DNA of 64,000 nucleotides from Flavobacteriaceae bacterium (GCA_018623195.1 JAAZVY010000002.1:1-64000); one strand, 5' to 3'. Numbered from the stretch's first letter, positions 16,616 through 26,558 are shown. Notes: generated by a model not told the origin, from the letters alone. Numbers and translations are program-made.

Positions 16616-17830
16616 ATGGGCTATTTTGCATTTGTTTTTACCACCCTCTATTTAGGGCTTTCAATCTATCTTTTTTATCACTTGAGAAGAATGAAAATCT
16701 CAAAGGGATTGTTTTGGTCCTTGATTGTATTTTTTTCGAGCAGTTTTTTGTTAGGAGCTGTTGCGAATTGGATAGAAATTCCACTTTCAAAGGTGACCGA
16801 ATCGTGGTTTAGAGCGTTCGTCTTTGCCTGTTTTGTAGCTCTTTTGATGAGCACACCCATTTTCTTTTTAAGAGATGTCGTTAGTGGAGTTAAAAAAGGC
16901 TACATCCGACTCACATCTAAAGAAGAGACTTCGGTAAAAGCTTTTCGATCGCGCCGAGATTTCTTGTCTTCTGCAGCCGTTACAGTCGGAGCGGTACCCT
17001 TTACCTCCTTACTTGCGGGTATTGGTGGTAAATACAACTATAAAATTCACAATTACGAATTGACTTTCTCCAACCTTCCCGAAGCTTTTAACGGCTTTAA
17101 GGTGGTGCAACTATCTGATTTACACCTAGGAAGTTTTGATGATTTGGATGCGGTTGCTGAAGGTTTAGATTTGGTCAATGAGCAGCAGCCCGATTTATTA
17201 CTGTTTACGGGTGACATGGTTAATAATAAATCCTTCGAAGCCGATCCTTTTGTTTCGATGCTTGGAAGGCTTCAGGCTTCGTATGGTAAATACAGTGTCT
17301 TGGGAAATCATGATTACGCCACTTATAATGATGATTTCGATTCTGAACAGGCGCGTGCGGATGTTGAGCGTTTGATCGGTCTTCAAGAGCAGATGGGCTT
17401 TAGAAACTTGAGAAATGAATCGATTAAAATCACCTCTGGAGATGATTACTTTCAACTTGTTGGGGTAGAGAACTGGGGAACAGGACGGTTTTTAAAGGCC
17501 GGTGATTTGAACAGAGCTTCGAAGGGATTGAATCCAGATGTATTCACGCTACTTATGTCTCACGATCCGTCCCATTGGGAGGCTGAGGTCATTGGTCACA
17601 ACCATCGTTTCGATTTAACGCTTAGCGGACATACTCATGGATTTCAATATGGTATCGAAGTAGCAGGCTTACAATGGAGCCCTTCGAAATTTCGTTATCC
17701 ACAGTGGGCGGGTATGTATGAAAAGAATGAACGGTTAATTAATGTTAACAGAGGTTTTGGATTTTTAGGTTACCCAGGAAGGTTTGGAATATGGCCTGAG
17801 ATTACCGTAATAACCTTAAAATCTGCATAG
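16616..17830 (+). CDS. Membrane-anchored metallophosphoesterase
   Basis: Calcineurin-like phosphoesterase of 404 residues. Three membrane helices near the N-terminus (about 2-25, 33-58, 65-90) are followed by a further hydrophobic stretch after RSRRDFLSSAAV that resembles a twin-arginine-like or anchoring segment, then the catalytic domain. Metal-site motifs occur in order: DLHLG, GDMVNN, GNHDY, SHDP and GHTHG, so the enzyme should be active. I moved the start from the TTG in the ORF track to the ATG 21 bases downstream, which lies just after a promoter-like element. Proteins of this layout (YkuE-like) are proposed to act on phosphorylated lipids or nucleotides; the substrate here is unknown. 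Confidence 0.87.
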   Translation: MGYFAFVFTTLYLGLSIYLFYHLRRMKISKGLFWSLIVFFSSSFLLGAVANWIEIPLSKVTESWFRAFVFACFVALLMSTPIFFLRDVVSGVKKGYIRLTSKEETSVKAFRSRRDFLSSAAVTVGAVPFTSLLAGIGGKYNYKIHNYELTFSNLPEAFNGFKVVQLSDLHLGSFDDLDAVAEGLDLVNEQQPDLLLFTGDMVNNKSFEADPFVSMLGRLQASYGKYSVLGNHDYATYNDDFDSEQARADVERLIGLQEQMGFRNLRNESIKITSGDDYFQLVGVENWGTGRFLKAGDLNRASKGLNPDVFTLLMSHDPSHWEAEVIGHNHRFDLTLSGHTHGFQYGIEVAGLQWSPSKFRYPQWAGMYEKNERLINVNRGFGFLGYPGRFGIWPEITVITLKSA

Positions 17831-17883
17831 AAGAAGATTAGAATTTGCAATTTTACTAACTTGCAACTCCAATTAAACCTGAT

Positions 17884-18180
17884 ATGTCAAAATTTGGCGA
17901 GCTTATAGACCTAAGTGTCCCGGTGTTATTTAACTTCTACGCAGAGTGGAACGATGATTCTGTTGCCATGACTCCCGTGCTCAACGATGTTGCAGCCGCA
18001 TCGGGTGACCGCGCAAAGGTGATTAAAATTGATGTCGACAAGAATCAAGAATTAGCTCAAGCGCTTCGCATTAAAAGTTTACCTACCCTGGTTATTTATA
18101 AGCGAGGTGAAATGGTGTGGCGACAGAGCGGAGAGTTAGATGCTAATACGCTTCTTGGTATTCTAAACGAATACGTTTAA
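17884..18180 (+). CDS. Thioredoxin-fold protein without cysteines
   Basis: A 98-residue protein with the thioredoxin fold: the FNFYAEWNDDS segment aligns with the FWAxWCGPC active-site region and SLPTLVIYKRGE carries the conserved cis-proline. The CxxC pair is replaced by NDDS, and the protein contains no cysteine at all, so it cannot be a thiol oxidoreductase. A protein-binding, chaperone or regulatory role is more likely. The gene follows the metallophosphoesterase by 53 bases on the same strand, and its last 4 bases overlap the end of the convergent DUF2723 gene. No signal peptide is visible, so it is probably cytoplasmic. Confidence 0.85.
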   Translation: MSKFGELIDLSVPVLFNFYAEWNDDSVAMTPVLNDVAAASGDRAKVIKIDVDKNQELAQALRIKSLPTLVIYKRGEMVWRQSGELDANTLLGILNEYV

Positions 18181-21100
18181 TTCACTAAATAGTCTCCAGA
18201 GCTTTCGAGTACTTCAATTAGCTGTTCTAATTGAGTATTAAATTCGTCGGTATACGGGTCGATAAATTCGTTGTCTCCCATATCACTTGATATATCGATT
18301 ACTCTTCTGCAAGCTTCTAGGTCTCTGTATATTTCCTCGATTCTGAGGTAACTTTCGTCTGCATCCAAACTCGCATAATACCTTAGGCGATCCAAGTAAA
18401 TAGCCAGTAGTTCTTTACTCAGTTCCTGTGCTTTTTCGTCTTTTTGAATACTGTAATATCCTTGAATAAAAGGTTCGACGAAGGTGTAGAATTTAAAGGT
18501 CTTAAGAGGCATTTTAGTGACACCCAGGTCTAATACTTTTTCTGCCATTTCGATGCTATCCTCAACAATAAGTTGCTCGGCCAATCGTGCAAGATTACTT
18601 CTAAAGGTAATTCCTTGTGCTCTGGTTTGAGTGTCGATATAGATAGATTCATCTCCGCTGTTTCCCCAATCCCAGCTCATAACGATGTCATACATGAGTT
18701 GGCTGTCTATTCTTCCAATATCGAATCCTCCGTTATCGGGTGTAAGGATAGGTACTAGTTTGAACACAAGGCCATCGAGTTGAAGATAATCTTTCATGTA
18801 TAGGTATTCGGCAGAATCTAAACTTCCGCCAGAGAAATAGATCGGTCTTGACCAATCATTGGTGTTTAGAATATCTAGCATCAGTAACCGGTTCTTAGCC
18901 AGGGCCGATTGTGGAAGATCAATATCGATATAGTCAACGATAAGCTCTGAGTCCTGAGGTTTGACGATTCCGCTTTTGAGAACCGCTTCTTTATTCACAG
19001 GCACTCTGATTTTATGTGTTGGATAATAAACTATATCTAACTGCTCAGGTTCAAATTGACTCATGTCTGCTCCTTGTTTTTCTAGGAGGTAGCTGATCTT
19101 TGTTTCTTTTCGATTACTGCTTACCCAATCCATGAAATCAGCCAATAACCAGCGCTCCTCTTGAATTTCAGGGACCGGTTGATAGTACAGTAAATCTCTT
19201 GTTCCGTAACGATACTTTTGATGGGTTAGCTGTGATGGAATAGGGCTACTTTCATAAGCCTGACGCTTCATTTGATCGATGTACCAGTCAGTAGCTAGAA
19301 GGCTTGAGTTTACGATTCGAACATCGGTACGGTAACCTTCAATTTCTTGAAGATACCATAGAGGGAAGGTGTCATTATCTCCGATGGTAAATAGCAAAGC
19401 GTCCTTATCTTCTATACAAGAGTCTAAATAGGCTTTTGCGGTAGCTCGGGCAGTATAGCGATTCGATCGGTCGTGGTCATCCCAATTCTCAAAAGCCATA
19501 AGTAGGGGGATGAACATTAGGATACTTCCCAGTGCTAGCTGCTTTTGCGTTTGCGGTACAATACCTCTTAATTTCTCAAAGACCGCATAAGCGCCAAGTC
19601 CTATCCAAATACAGAAAATGAAGAAGGATCCAACGAGCGAATAATCTCTTTCTCGTGGTTGAAATAGGGTTGGATTCGTATAGAATTGAATGGCTAAACC
19701 GGTAAACACGAAGAAAACCAGTAACGACCAAAAAGATTTCCAGTCTCGTTTGGCGTGAAAATAGACTCCGATTAACCCTAGAATTAAGGGTAGAAAGTAA
19801 TAGGTGTTACGAGCTTTGTTCTCTTTTAAATCTTTAGGCAGATCGTTTTGATTACCCAGACGAACACTGTCGATAAACGGTATTCCACTCAACCATTCAC
19901 CTTGTGCATTAAAACGTCCCTGTTCGTCAGAGGCTCTACCTGCAAAATTCCACATGAAATACCTCCAATACATGTACCCAAACTGAAAATCGAATAGGTA
20001 GGTAAGGTTTTGTGCGATCGTCGGAGGCTTAATTTCAATATAGTCAGAGAAGTTCTTCAAGAAGTCTAGGTATTGTTCTGTCTCAATTTCTCCTTCAGCA
20101 CTCCTTGTTTTAAATTCATTTACTGCCTTTCTCAGTTCGGTATTGCCTAAGTATTCGGGTCTAATAGAAAAGTCTAATCGACCGTAAAACTTCATGTAGT
20201 TTTCGGCCGAAGATGGGCTCCACATTCTCGGGAGAAGTCCAATATGATTTGGATTGGGTCCTTGAATAGCACCCTTGTAGTTGTTTACAATTTCATAGCG
20301 ACCCAGCTTGTGATTCTTTTCGTATTTGGGTTTTCCGTCCTGGTCTGGGCCAGCCTCAGCGAAATAATCTGAGTAGTACGAACCATAAAAAGGACTTTCT
20401 GGGGCCGGATATTGCTCGCGGTTATAATAAGCCAGAAGCGCTCTAGCATCTTCAGGATTATTTTCATTTACCACCGTGCCTGCATTAGCTCGTATAGGTA
20501 GCATTAGCCAGGTAGAGAGACCTAAAAAGAAAAAGAATACGCTGTGTGTAAGTAAAGACCATAACGGGCTATTTGCTTTATTCGAGCGCTTAATGGCATA
20601 CAGGAATCCCGCAGTCAAAACAATACCGAGAAAAATACTTCCTGAGTTAAAGGGTAATCCTATACTGTTTACCATAAAGATTTCTACCGCTCCAAATAGC
20701 TTTAATATATAGGTAAGAGAAAATTTAAATACCAAAAATAGAAGGGCTATCACGCTGACATGAGCGACGATAAAGTTTTTAACCGTAATCTGATGATACT
20801 TCTTGAAATAGTAGAGTAGACCAATCGATGGAATCGCTAGGAATCCCATGAATTGAATTCCAAAGACCAATCCGACAACGAAACTTATAAGCAACACCCA
20901 TCGATCCGCCTTTTGGTCTTTTAGTTCATCGGTCCATCGAATTCCTAAATAAAGTAAGAGGGCCATCATTAGACTTGCCATGGCATAAACTTCAGTTTCA
21001 ACGGCGTTAAACCAAAAGCTGTCTGAGAAACAAAGGGCGAGTGCTCCGATCGTGCTCGCTGTTACCAGTTTTAATTCTTCAGCTGATGTTTCAGAATTTC

Positions 21101-21428
21101 CGATGATTCTTCGAATTAATCGATGAATGATTTGGTAGGTAAGTAAAATGGTGAGCGCGCTAGAAAGTACCGATACCGAGTTGACCATGAGTGCTATTCT
21201 TTCTGGGTCACCAAAGGCGAAAAGCGCCGCAAAGGCTCCAATGATTTGAAAAAGGGGGGCTCCAGGAGGGTGACCTACCTGTAATTTTGCGGAGGTAGCG
21301 ATGTATTCCCCGGCATCCCAAAAGCTAACAGTGGGTTCAACCGTAAGCCCATAAGTTAAAAGAGCAACCGTAAATACTAGCCATGCACCTATATTTTGAT
21401 AGCTCATTTTCTTGATAATTTCCCTCAT
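18177..21428 (-). CDS. DUF2723 / glycosyltransferase family 117 membrane protein
   Basis: Membrane protein of 1,083 residues. The N-terminal half has about a dozen membrane helices and the segments SFWDAGEYIATSAKL and VGHPPGAPLF, which are typical of DUF2723 proteins of Bacteroidota and resemble the catalytic loop region of GT-C glycosyltransferases. The C-terminal half is soluble, contains IGDNDTFPLWYLQE, and ends in helical-repeat-like sequence. A role in transferring sugars to proteins or lipids at the outer face of the inner membrane is assigned to the family, without a defined acceptor here. The start could also be the ATG 7 codons downstream (MSYQN). Its 3' end overlaps the convergent thioredoxin-fold gene by 4 bases. 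Confidence 0.87.
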   Translation of the reverse strand: MREIIKKMSYQNIGAWLVFTVALLTYGLTVEPTVSFWDAGEYIATSAKLQVGHPPGAPLFQIIGAFAALFAFGDPERIALMVNSVSVLSSALTILLTYQIIHRLIRRIIGNSETSAEELKLVTASTIGALALCFSDSFWFNAVETEVYAMASLMMALLLYLGIRWTDELKDQKADRWVLLISFVVGLVFGIQFMGFLAIPSIGLLYYFKKYHQITVKNFIVAHVSVIALLFLVFKFSLTYILKLFGAVEIFMVNSIGLPFNSGSIFLGIVLTAGFLYAIKRSNKANSPLWSLLTHSVFFFFLGLSTWLMLPIRANAGTVVNENNPEDARALLAYYNREQYPAPESPFYGSYYSDYFAEAGPDQDGKPKYEKNHKLGRYEIVNNYKGAIQGPNPNHIGLLPRMWSPSSAENYMKFYGRLDFSIRPEYLGNTELRKAVNEFKTRSAEGEIETEQYLDFLKNFSDYIEIKPPTIAQNLTYLFDFQFGYMYWRYFMWNFAGRASDEQGRFNAQGEWLSGIPFIDSVRLGNQNDLPKDLKENKARNTYYFLPLILGLIGVYFHAKRDWKSFWSLLVFFVFTGLAIQFYTNPTLFQPRERDYSLVGSFFIFCIWIGLGAYAVFEKLRGIVPQTQKQLALGSILMFIPLLMAFENWDDHDRSNRYTARATAKAYLDSCIEDKDALLFTIGDNDTFPLWYLQEIEGYRTDVRIVNSSLLATDWYIDQMKRQAYESSPIPSQLTHQKYRYGTRDLLYYQPVPEIQEERWLLADFMDWVSSNRKETKISYLLEKQGADMSQFEPEQLDIVYYPTHKIRVPVNKEAVLKSGIVKPQDSELIVDYIDIDLPQSALAKNRLLMLDILNTNDWSRPIYFSGGSLDSAEYLYMKDYLQLDGLVFKLVPILTPDNGGFDIGRIDSQLMYDIVMSWDWGNSGDESIYIDTQTRAQGITFRSNLARLAEQLIVEDSIEMAEKVLDLGVTKMPLKTFKFYTFVEPFIQGYYSIQKDEKAQELSKELLAIYLDRLRYYASLDADESYLRIEEIYRDLEACRRVIDISSDMGDNEFIDPYTDEFNTQLEQLIEVLESSGDYLVN

Positions 21429-21473
21429 CGTAAAAATCTTTTTGGAACGAACACGAAATTACCATTTTTAATT

Positions 21474-21503
21474 TTTGCTAATTCTAAGAATATTCTAAAT
21501 TTG
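21474..21503 (+). promoter_or_regulatory. Promoter of the tRNA-Gln gene
   Basis: TTTG at 21474 and TAAATTTG at 21496-21503 are separated by 18 bases and match the Bacteroidota -33/-7 consensus. The predicted transcription start is about 10 bases upstream of the tRNA. Confidence 0.75.
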
Positions 21504-21520
21504 CACCCTCGATTGAGTCT

Positions 21521-21595
21521 TGGCCTATGGTGTAATTGGTAACACAGCTGATTTTGGTTCAGTCGTTCAAGGTTCGAGTCCTTGTAGGCCAACCA
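21521..21595 (+). tRNA. tRNA-Gln (anticodon TTG), CCA encoded
   Basis: The sequence folds as a cloverleaf: acceptor stem TGGCCTA with TAGGCCA, D-stem GTGT with ACAC, anticodon stem GCTGA with TCAGT (one G-T pair), anticodon loop TTTTGGT with anticodon TTG, and the T-loop GTTCGAGTC. The discriminator A and a genomically encoded CCA end the gene. The anticodon reads CAA and, by wobble, CAG. It stands alone with its own promoter and is followed by a strong terminator before rimP. Confidence 0.95.
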
Positions 21596-21636
21596 ACTTT
21601 CTTCAAGCCTAGCTTGAACGTTTAGTAAAAGACATG

Positions 21637-21664
21637 AAGAGGGGACATTAGTCCCCTCTTTTAT
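21637..21664 (+). terminator. Rho-independent terminator between tRNA-Gln and rimP
   Basis: A perfect 10-bp stem (AAGAGGGGAC with GTCCCCTCTT) closes a 4-base loop and runs into a T stretch. It lies only 9 bases before the rimP ATG, so the rimP operon may depend on read-through from the tRNA promoter or on a promoter I cannot see. A smaller hairpin (TTCAAGC, 3-base loop, GCTTGAA) at 21602-21618 precedes it. Confidence 0.85.
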
Positions 21665-21672
21665 TAGGTAGT

Positions 21673-22137
21673 ATGGAATTTAAAGAACAGGTATTAACGC
21701 TTCTAAATCAAGCCTTTGAGAAAAGGCAAGATCTCTTTTTGATCGATTTTTCAATGGATGCCAAGAGCCACATTGAAATTATTATCGATGGGGACAAAGG
21801 GGTAAGTATTAGTGACTGTGTAGAGATTTCTAGAGCTGTCGAGCATCAATTAGATCGTGAAGTTCATGATTTCTCGTTGAGCGTTCAGTCTTCTGGGGCT
21901 ACTGCGCCACTTAAGATGGCACGTCAATATCCGCAGCATAAGGGTAGAACACTGAAGGTGAAATCTGAGGGTTCTGAATTTAAGGGTAAACTTATCGAGG
22001 TAACAGATAATGAAATTACCCTGGAATGGAGCGAAAGAGTCCCTAAAGAGATTGGTAAAGGAAAACAAACGGTGGTTCGAAAAGAAACCATTGCATATAA
22101 TACTATTGATCAAGCACAAATTGTGTTAACGTTTTAA
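21673..22137 (+). CDS. rimP: Ribosome maturation factor RimP
   Basis: Assists late assembly of the 30S subunit. The 154-residue protein has the two-domain layout: an N-terminal alpha/beta domain (about 1-75, with VSISDCVEISRAVEHQLD and FSLSVQSSGATAPL) and a C-terminal SH3-like barrel (about 85-154, GRTLKVKSEGSEFKGKL). Length is standard. It is the first gene of the conserved rimP-nusA-infB operon, 9 bases before nusA. The ATG follows closely on a terminator hairpin. Confidence 0.93.
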   Translation: MEFKEQVLTLLNQAFEKRQDLFLIDFSMDAKSHIEIIIDGDKGVSISDCVEISRAVEHQLDREVHDFSLSVQSSGATAPLKMARQYPQHKGRTLKVKSEGSEFKGKLIEVTDNEITLEWSERVPKEIGKGKQTVVRKETIAYNTIDQAQIVLTF

Positions 22138-22146
22138 TCGCTAATT

Positions 22147-23379
22147 ATGGAGAATTTAGCACTTATTGAGTCGTTTTCTGAATTCAAAGACGACAAGTTC
22201 ATCGACAGAGTAACCCTTATGGCTATTCTTGAAGAAGTGTTCAGAAATGCTTTAAAAAGAAAGTTTGGTTCGGATGATAACTTTGATATCATCATCAACC
22301 CTGATAAAGGAGATTTAGAGATTTGGAGAAATCGAATCGTAGTTGAGGATGATATGGTCGAGGATGAGAATGAACAAATTTCGTTGTCTGAAGCGCGTAA
22401 AATAGAGCCTGACTTTGAGGTAGGTGAGGACGTGTCTGAAGAGGTGAAGCTTATTGATCTTGGAAGACGTTCGATCTTAGCACTTCGCCAAAATCTAGTT
22501 GCTAGGATTCAAGAGCACGATAATACTACTATCTACAAACAATTCAAGGATCTTGAAGGTGAGATTTACACTGCTGAGGTGCACCATATTCGCCATAAAG
22601 CGGTCATCTTATTGGATGATGAAGGAAATGAGATCATTCTTCCGAAGGATCGTCAAATCCCTTCTGACTTCTTCAGAAAAGGGGATAATGTTCGAGGAAT
22701 TATCGAGAGTGTTGAGCTGAAAGGAGTAAAACCTGCAATTATTTTGTCTAGAACTTCACCGAAGTTCTTAGAGCAGCTCTTTCATCAAGAGATTCCCGAG
22801 GTTTTTGATGGTTTGATTACCATTAAAAAAGTAGTTCGTATCCCTGGAGAAAAGGCGAAAGTGGCAGTAGATTCTTATGACGATCGTATTGATCCAGTAG
22901 GTGCATGCGTTGGAATGAAAGGTTCTCGTATTCACGGTATTGTAAGAGAGCTAGGAAATGAAAATATCGATGTAATTAATTGGACTAATAATAAGCAACT
23001 GCTTGTCACACGTGCATTAAGCCCAGCCCGTGTAAGCTCGGTTAAGCTGAATGATGAAGATATGACTGCTCAGGTTTATCTGAAGCCTGAAGAGGTTTCT
23101 AAAGCGATTGGACGCAGTGGTCATAACATTAGGCTAGCTGGTCAACTTACCGGCTACGAAATCGACGTGTTTAGAGAAGGCGTTGAAGAAGATGTTGAGT
23201 TAACTGAATTCTCTGATGAAATCGATGCATGGATCATTCAAGAATTCAAGAAGATTGGTCTTGATACGGCTAGAAGTGTATTAGAATTAGATATTGAGGA
23301 TCTTATTAAACGCACCGACCTTGAAGAGGAGACTGTTCAAGAAGTTGTTAAAATACTAAAAGCAGAGTTTGAGGACTAA
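22147..23379 (+). CDS. nusA: Transcription termination/antitermination factor NusA
   Basis: Binds RNA polymerase and nascent RNA and modulates pausing, termination and antitermination. The 410 residues hold the N-terminal polymerase-binding domain (about 1-130), an S1 domain (about 135-200), and two KH domains (around CVGMKGSRIHGIVRELGNENIDV and AIGRSGHNIRLAGQL). The acidic C-terminal repeats found in E. coli NusA are missing, leaving a shorter helix-hairpin-helix-like end (GLDTARSVLELDIEDL), a normal state in Bacteroidota. Second gene of rimP-nusA-infB. Confidence 0.96.
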   Translation: MENLALIESFSEFKDDKFIDRVTLMAILEEVFRNALKRKFGSDDNFDIIINPDKGDLEIWRNRIVVEDDMVEDENEQISLSEARKIEPDFEVGEDVSEEVKLIDLGRRSILALRQNLVARIQEHDNTTIYKQFKDLEGEIYTAEVHHIRHKAVILLDDEGNEIILPKDRQIPSDFFRKGDNVRGIIESVELKGVKPAIILSRTSPKFLEQLFHQEIPEVFDGLITIKKVVRIPGEKAKVAVDSYDDRIDPVGACVGMKGSRIHGIVRELGNENIDVINWTNNKQLLVTRALSPARVSSVKLNDEDMTAQVYLKPEEVSKAIGRSGHNIRLAGQLTGYEIDVFREGVEEDVELTEFSDEIDAWIIQEFKKIGLDTARSVLELDIEDLIKRTDLEEETVQEVVKILKAEFED

Positions 23380-23384
23380 CCTCT

Positions 23385-23392
23385 TATATTTG
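23385..23392 (+). promoter_or_regulatory. Promoter-like -7 element between nusA and infB
   Basis: TATATTTG fits TAnnTTTG and lies 35 bases before the infB ATG. A TTTG at 23368 is only 13 bases upstream, shorter than the usual spacing, so this may be a weak internal promoter for infB or chance. Confidence 0.3.
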
Positions 23393-23427
23393 TAAATCCG
23401 ACCCCTAAAAAGGTAATAGCATTATTT

Positions 23428-26100
23428 ATGTCTGAAGAAAAGACCATTAGAATTAATAAAGTACTCCGAGAACTTAATATTTCTCTCGATCGTGCTGTGG
23501 AGCATTTGAAGGAGAAGGGACATGAGATCGAAGCTCGTCCTACTACCAAAATTAGTACTGTGGAGTACCAAGTTTTGCTTGATGAGTTTCAGACGGATAT
23601 GTCTAAAAAAGTTGCTTCTATCGAGGTAGGGGAGGAGAAGAGAAAAGAAAAAGAAGCGCTACTTCAGCAAATTGAGAAAGAGCAGGAGGAGAAGAAGGCA
23701 ATCAAAGAAAAGGAGCCAACTGTTATTAGAGGAAAAGCTTCGCTATCTGGCCCTAAAACGGTAGGTAAGATTGATTTAAATCCGAAGGCAGAAGAGGTTA
23801 AAGAACCTGAGAAGGTTGAAGAAAAGGAAAAAGCATCCCTTGCAGAAGAGGTTAAAGAACCTGCAAAAGAAGAGCAACCGGTTGAGGTAAAAAAAGTTGC
23901 AGCTGCTGAAGCTCTCAAGGAAGCCCCTAAGAAAGAGGAGGTTAAAGAAGAAAAGCCTACTACAGAAGCAGAGGGTGATCAAATTAAAACCCAATACCAG
24001 ACTTTATCAGGTCCAAAGATCGTTGGTGCCAAGATTGATCTGACTCAGTTTGAAAAGAAAAAGAAGCCTGCTGAAGCTAATGCTGAAAATGATCGAAAGC
24101 GTAAGCGTAAGAGAATTGTTAGCGATAAGAATACGCACAAAGGGGGAAATAAAAAAGGAGGAAGAAATCAACCTCAAGTTCAACGTGCCGAACCTACTGA
24201 GGAAGAGGTTCAAAGACAGGTTCGCGAAACCTTAGAAAAGCTTCAAGGAAAGTCTTCTAAAGGGAAAGGGGCGCGTTATAGAAAAGAAAAGAGAGATCTT
24301 CACGAGCAACAAAGAGAGCGCGAACAAGAACAGCAAGAGCTTGAAAGCAAGGTGCTCAAAGTGACAGAGTTTGTTACGGTCAATGAAGTTGCTACTATGA
24401 TGGATGTGTCTTCAACCCAAGTGATTTCTGCATGTATGTCGTTAGGAATCATGGTTACCATGAATCAGAGATTAGATGCTGAAACCTTAACGATCGTTGC
24501 TGATGAATTTGGCTATCAGGTGGAGTTTATGCAAGCTGAGCTTGAAGAGACAGTCATAGAGGAAATTACAGATAGTGAAGATGATCTTCAGCCTAGAGCA
24601 CCAATTGTTACGGTAATGGGGCACGTAGATCATGGTAAAACCTCGTTACTTGACTATATCAGAAAAGAGAATGTAATCGCTGGTGAAAGTGGGGGAATTA
24701 CCCAACACATAGGTGCCTACGGTGTAACTCTTGAAAGCGGTCAGAAAATATCGTTTTTAGACACTCCTGGTCACGAAGCCTTTACGGCGATGCGTGCTAG
24801 AGGTGCACAGGTTACAGATATCGCAATTATCGTTGTTGCGGCAGATGATGATATTATGCCTCAGACGAAAGAAGCTATTGCTCACGCGCAAGCTGCTGGA
24901 GTGCCTATGGTATTTGCGATTAACAAAATAGATCGTCCAACCGCTAATCCGGATAAGATTAAAGAAGGCCTTGCTGCCATGAATCTCTTGGTAGAAGATT
25001 GGGGTGGTAAAATTCAATCTCATGATATCTCGGCTAAAACAGGTCAGGGGGTTAATGAACTTCTTGAAAAGGTTCTTTTAGAGGCTGAACTTTTAGAGTT
25101 GAAGGCTAATCCGAATCGCGAGGCTTCGGGTACAGTGGTCGAGGCTTTCCTTGACAAGGGTAGAGGTTATGTGTCCACTATTCTTGTACAAAATGGAACT
25201 CTTCGAATCGGAGATTATGTTTTAGCGGGAACTTCAAGTGGTAAAATACGCGCCATGCAAGATGAGCGTGGCAAGAACATTAAAGAGGCAGGTCCTGCTA
25301 CACCGATATCAATCCTAGGACTCGATGGAGCTCCCCAGGCTGGTGATCGTTTTAATGTGCTAATTGATGAGCGTGAAGCTAAGCAAATTGCTCAGAAGCG
25401 ATCTCAATTACAAAGAGAGCAGAGTGTTCGAGCTCAGCGTCAGCTTACTTTAGATGAGATTGGTAGACGTATTGCAGTTGGTGATTTCCAAGAACTTAAT
25501 ATTATCCTTAAAGGGGATGTAGATGGTTCAGTGGAGGCTTTAACTGATTCGTTCCAGAAACTTTCAACTGAGGAAATTCAAGTCAACATCATCCACAAAG
25601 GTGTTGGTGCGATTACCGAGTCTGATGTGTTACTTGCAAGTGCTTCATCAGCGGTAGTGATCGGATTTAACGTGCGACCTATGGCAAACGCCCGTACCGT
25701 TGCTGAGAAGGAAGAAGTTGACATCCGTACCTACTCAATTATCTACGATGCTATTGATGATATCAAGAAGGCAATGGAGGGTATGTTGAGTCCTGAAATG
25801 AAAGAAGAAGTTACCGGTACTGCAGAAATTCGTGAAACCTTTAAGATTTCTAAGATTGGAACCATTGCAGGCTGTATGGTTCTTTCAGGTAAAATCTTCA
25901 GAAATTCCAAGATTCGTATCATTCGTGATGGTGTTGTAACCTTCGATGGTGAACTCGCTTCGCTTAAACGATTCAAAGACGATGTTAAAGAAGTTTCAAA
26001 GGGTTATGATTGTGGACTTCAGGTCAAGAATTACAACGATATTAGAGTCGACGACCAGATAGAAGCTTACCAAGAAGTGGCGGTACAGAAAAAACTTTAA
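23428..26100 (+). CDS. infB: Translation initiation factor IF-2
   Basis: GTPase that places initiator tRNA on the 30S subunit. The 890 residues start with a short IF2N module ([20 protein letters not shown]), followed by a long, charged, low-complexity region (about 70-300) containing repeats, then a second IF2N-like module (about 312-370) and the GTPase core with G1 GHVDHGKT (about 397), G3 DTPGHEAF and G4 NKID. The C-terminal domains end at about 890. Two copies of an LSGPK-x-VG-KIDL motif flank the low-complexity part. The gene's last 4 bases overlap the convergent SPOR-like gene. Confidence 0.97.
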   Translation: MSEEKTIRINKVLRELNISLDRAVEHLKEKGHEIEARPTTKISTVEYQVLLDEFQTDMSKKVASIEVGEEKRKEKEALLQQIEKEQEEKKAIKEKEPTVIRGKASLSGPKTVGKIDLNPKAEEVKEPEKVEEKEKASLAEEVKEPAKEEQPVEVKKVAAAEALKEAPKKEEVKEEKPTTEAEGDQIKTQYQTLSGPKIVGAKIDLTQFEKKKKPAEANAENDRKRKRKRIVSDKNTHKGGNKKGGRNQPQVQRAEPTEEEVQRQVRETLEKLQGKSSKGKGARYRKEKRDLHEQQREREQEQQELESKVLKVTEFVTVNEVATMMDVSSTQVISACMSLGIMVTMNQRLDAETLTIVADEFGYQVEFMQAELEETVIEEITDSEDDLQPRAPIVTVMGHVDHGKTSLLDYIRKENVIAGESGGITQHIGAYGVTLESGQKISFLDTPGHEAFTAMRARGAQVTDIAIIVVAADDDIMPQTKEAIAHAQAAGVPMVFAINKIDRPTANPDKIKEGLAAMNLLVEDWGGKIQSHDISAKTGQGVNELLEKVLLEAELLELKANPNREASGTVVEAFLDKGRGYVSTILVQNGTLRIGDYVLAGTSSGKIRAMQDERGKNIKEAGPATPISILGLDGAPQAGDRFNVLIDEREAKQIAQKRSQLQREQSVRAQRQLTLDEIGRRIAVGDFQELNIILKGDVDGSVEALTDSFQKLSTEEIQVNIIHKGVGAITESDVLLASASSAVVIGFNVRPMANARTVAEKEEVDIRTYSIIYDAIDDIKKAMEGMLSPEMKEEVTGTAEIRETFKISKIGTIAGCMVLSGKIFRNSKIRIIRDGVVTFDGELASLKRFKDDVKEVSKGYDCGLQVKNYNDIRVDDQIEAYQEVAVQKKL

Positions 26101-26504
26101 TTGTTTTTTCCGGGTTCTAGAATCATGATCCCTCTAAAAAAAGGACGAAGCCTCTTAGAGGCTTTTTCTGTTTCTAGACGTGTTCTAAAGTGCTCTAAGC
26201 GAAGACGATAGGTAGGCGAATTAAAAGACAGTTTCAGAGGGTGTTTTTGATGAAAAATCGTATCCTCAGCAAATAGAGTGTTGTAGCGTTCTTTTAAATT
26301 CTCCATCTCGGTAAGTGAGCCGAAACCTAATTGAATTTGGTAGTCACCCTTCTCAACCTTCATTAGTCTATAAATATCACTCAATTGTGAGATGCTGACT
26401 TCTGTGAATGGAACAGAGTCTAAACTTAATTCTTTCACTTGGGAATAACTGATCGAAGTCATTAAAAGACTAGTAATAAGACAGTTAAATATTTTATTTT
26501 TCAT
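26097..26504 (-). CDS. Secreted SPOR-like domain protein
   Basis: A 135-residue protein with an N-terminal signal peptide (about 1-21, ending SISYSQ). The rest resembles a single divergent SPOR (peptidoglycan-binding) domain: [21 protein letters not shown] matches the first strand and helix, and [21 protein letters not shown] matches the second strand and helix that in SPOR domains often reads like YRVRVGPF. It is probably periplasmic. The gene is convergent with infB and overlaps it by 4 bases, without a terminator between them. The SPOR assignment is by eye and moderate. Confidence 0.72.
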   Translation of the reverse strand: MKNKIFNCLITSLLMTSISYSQVKELSLDSVPFTEVSISQLSDIYRLMKVEKGDYQIQLGFGSLTEMENLKERYNTLFAEDTIFHQKHPLKLSFNSPTYRLRLEHFRTRLETEKASKRLRPFFRGIMILEPGKNN

Positions 26505-26558
26505 TGCTTAATTGCTGTTTGCTCTGTTGCCTTCGCAAGGTAATCAATTCCTTTAGGA

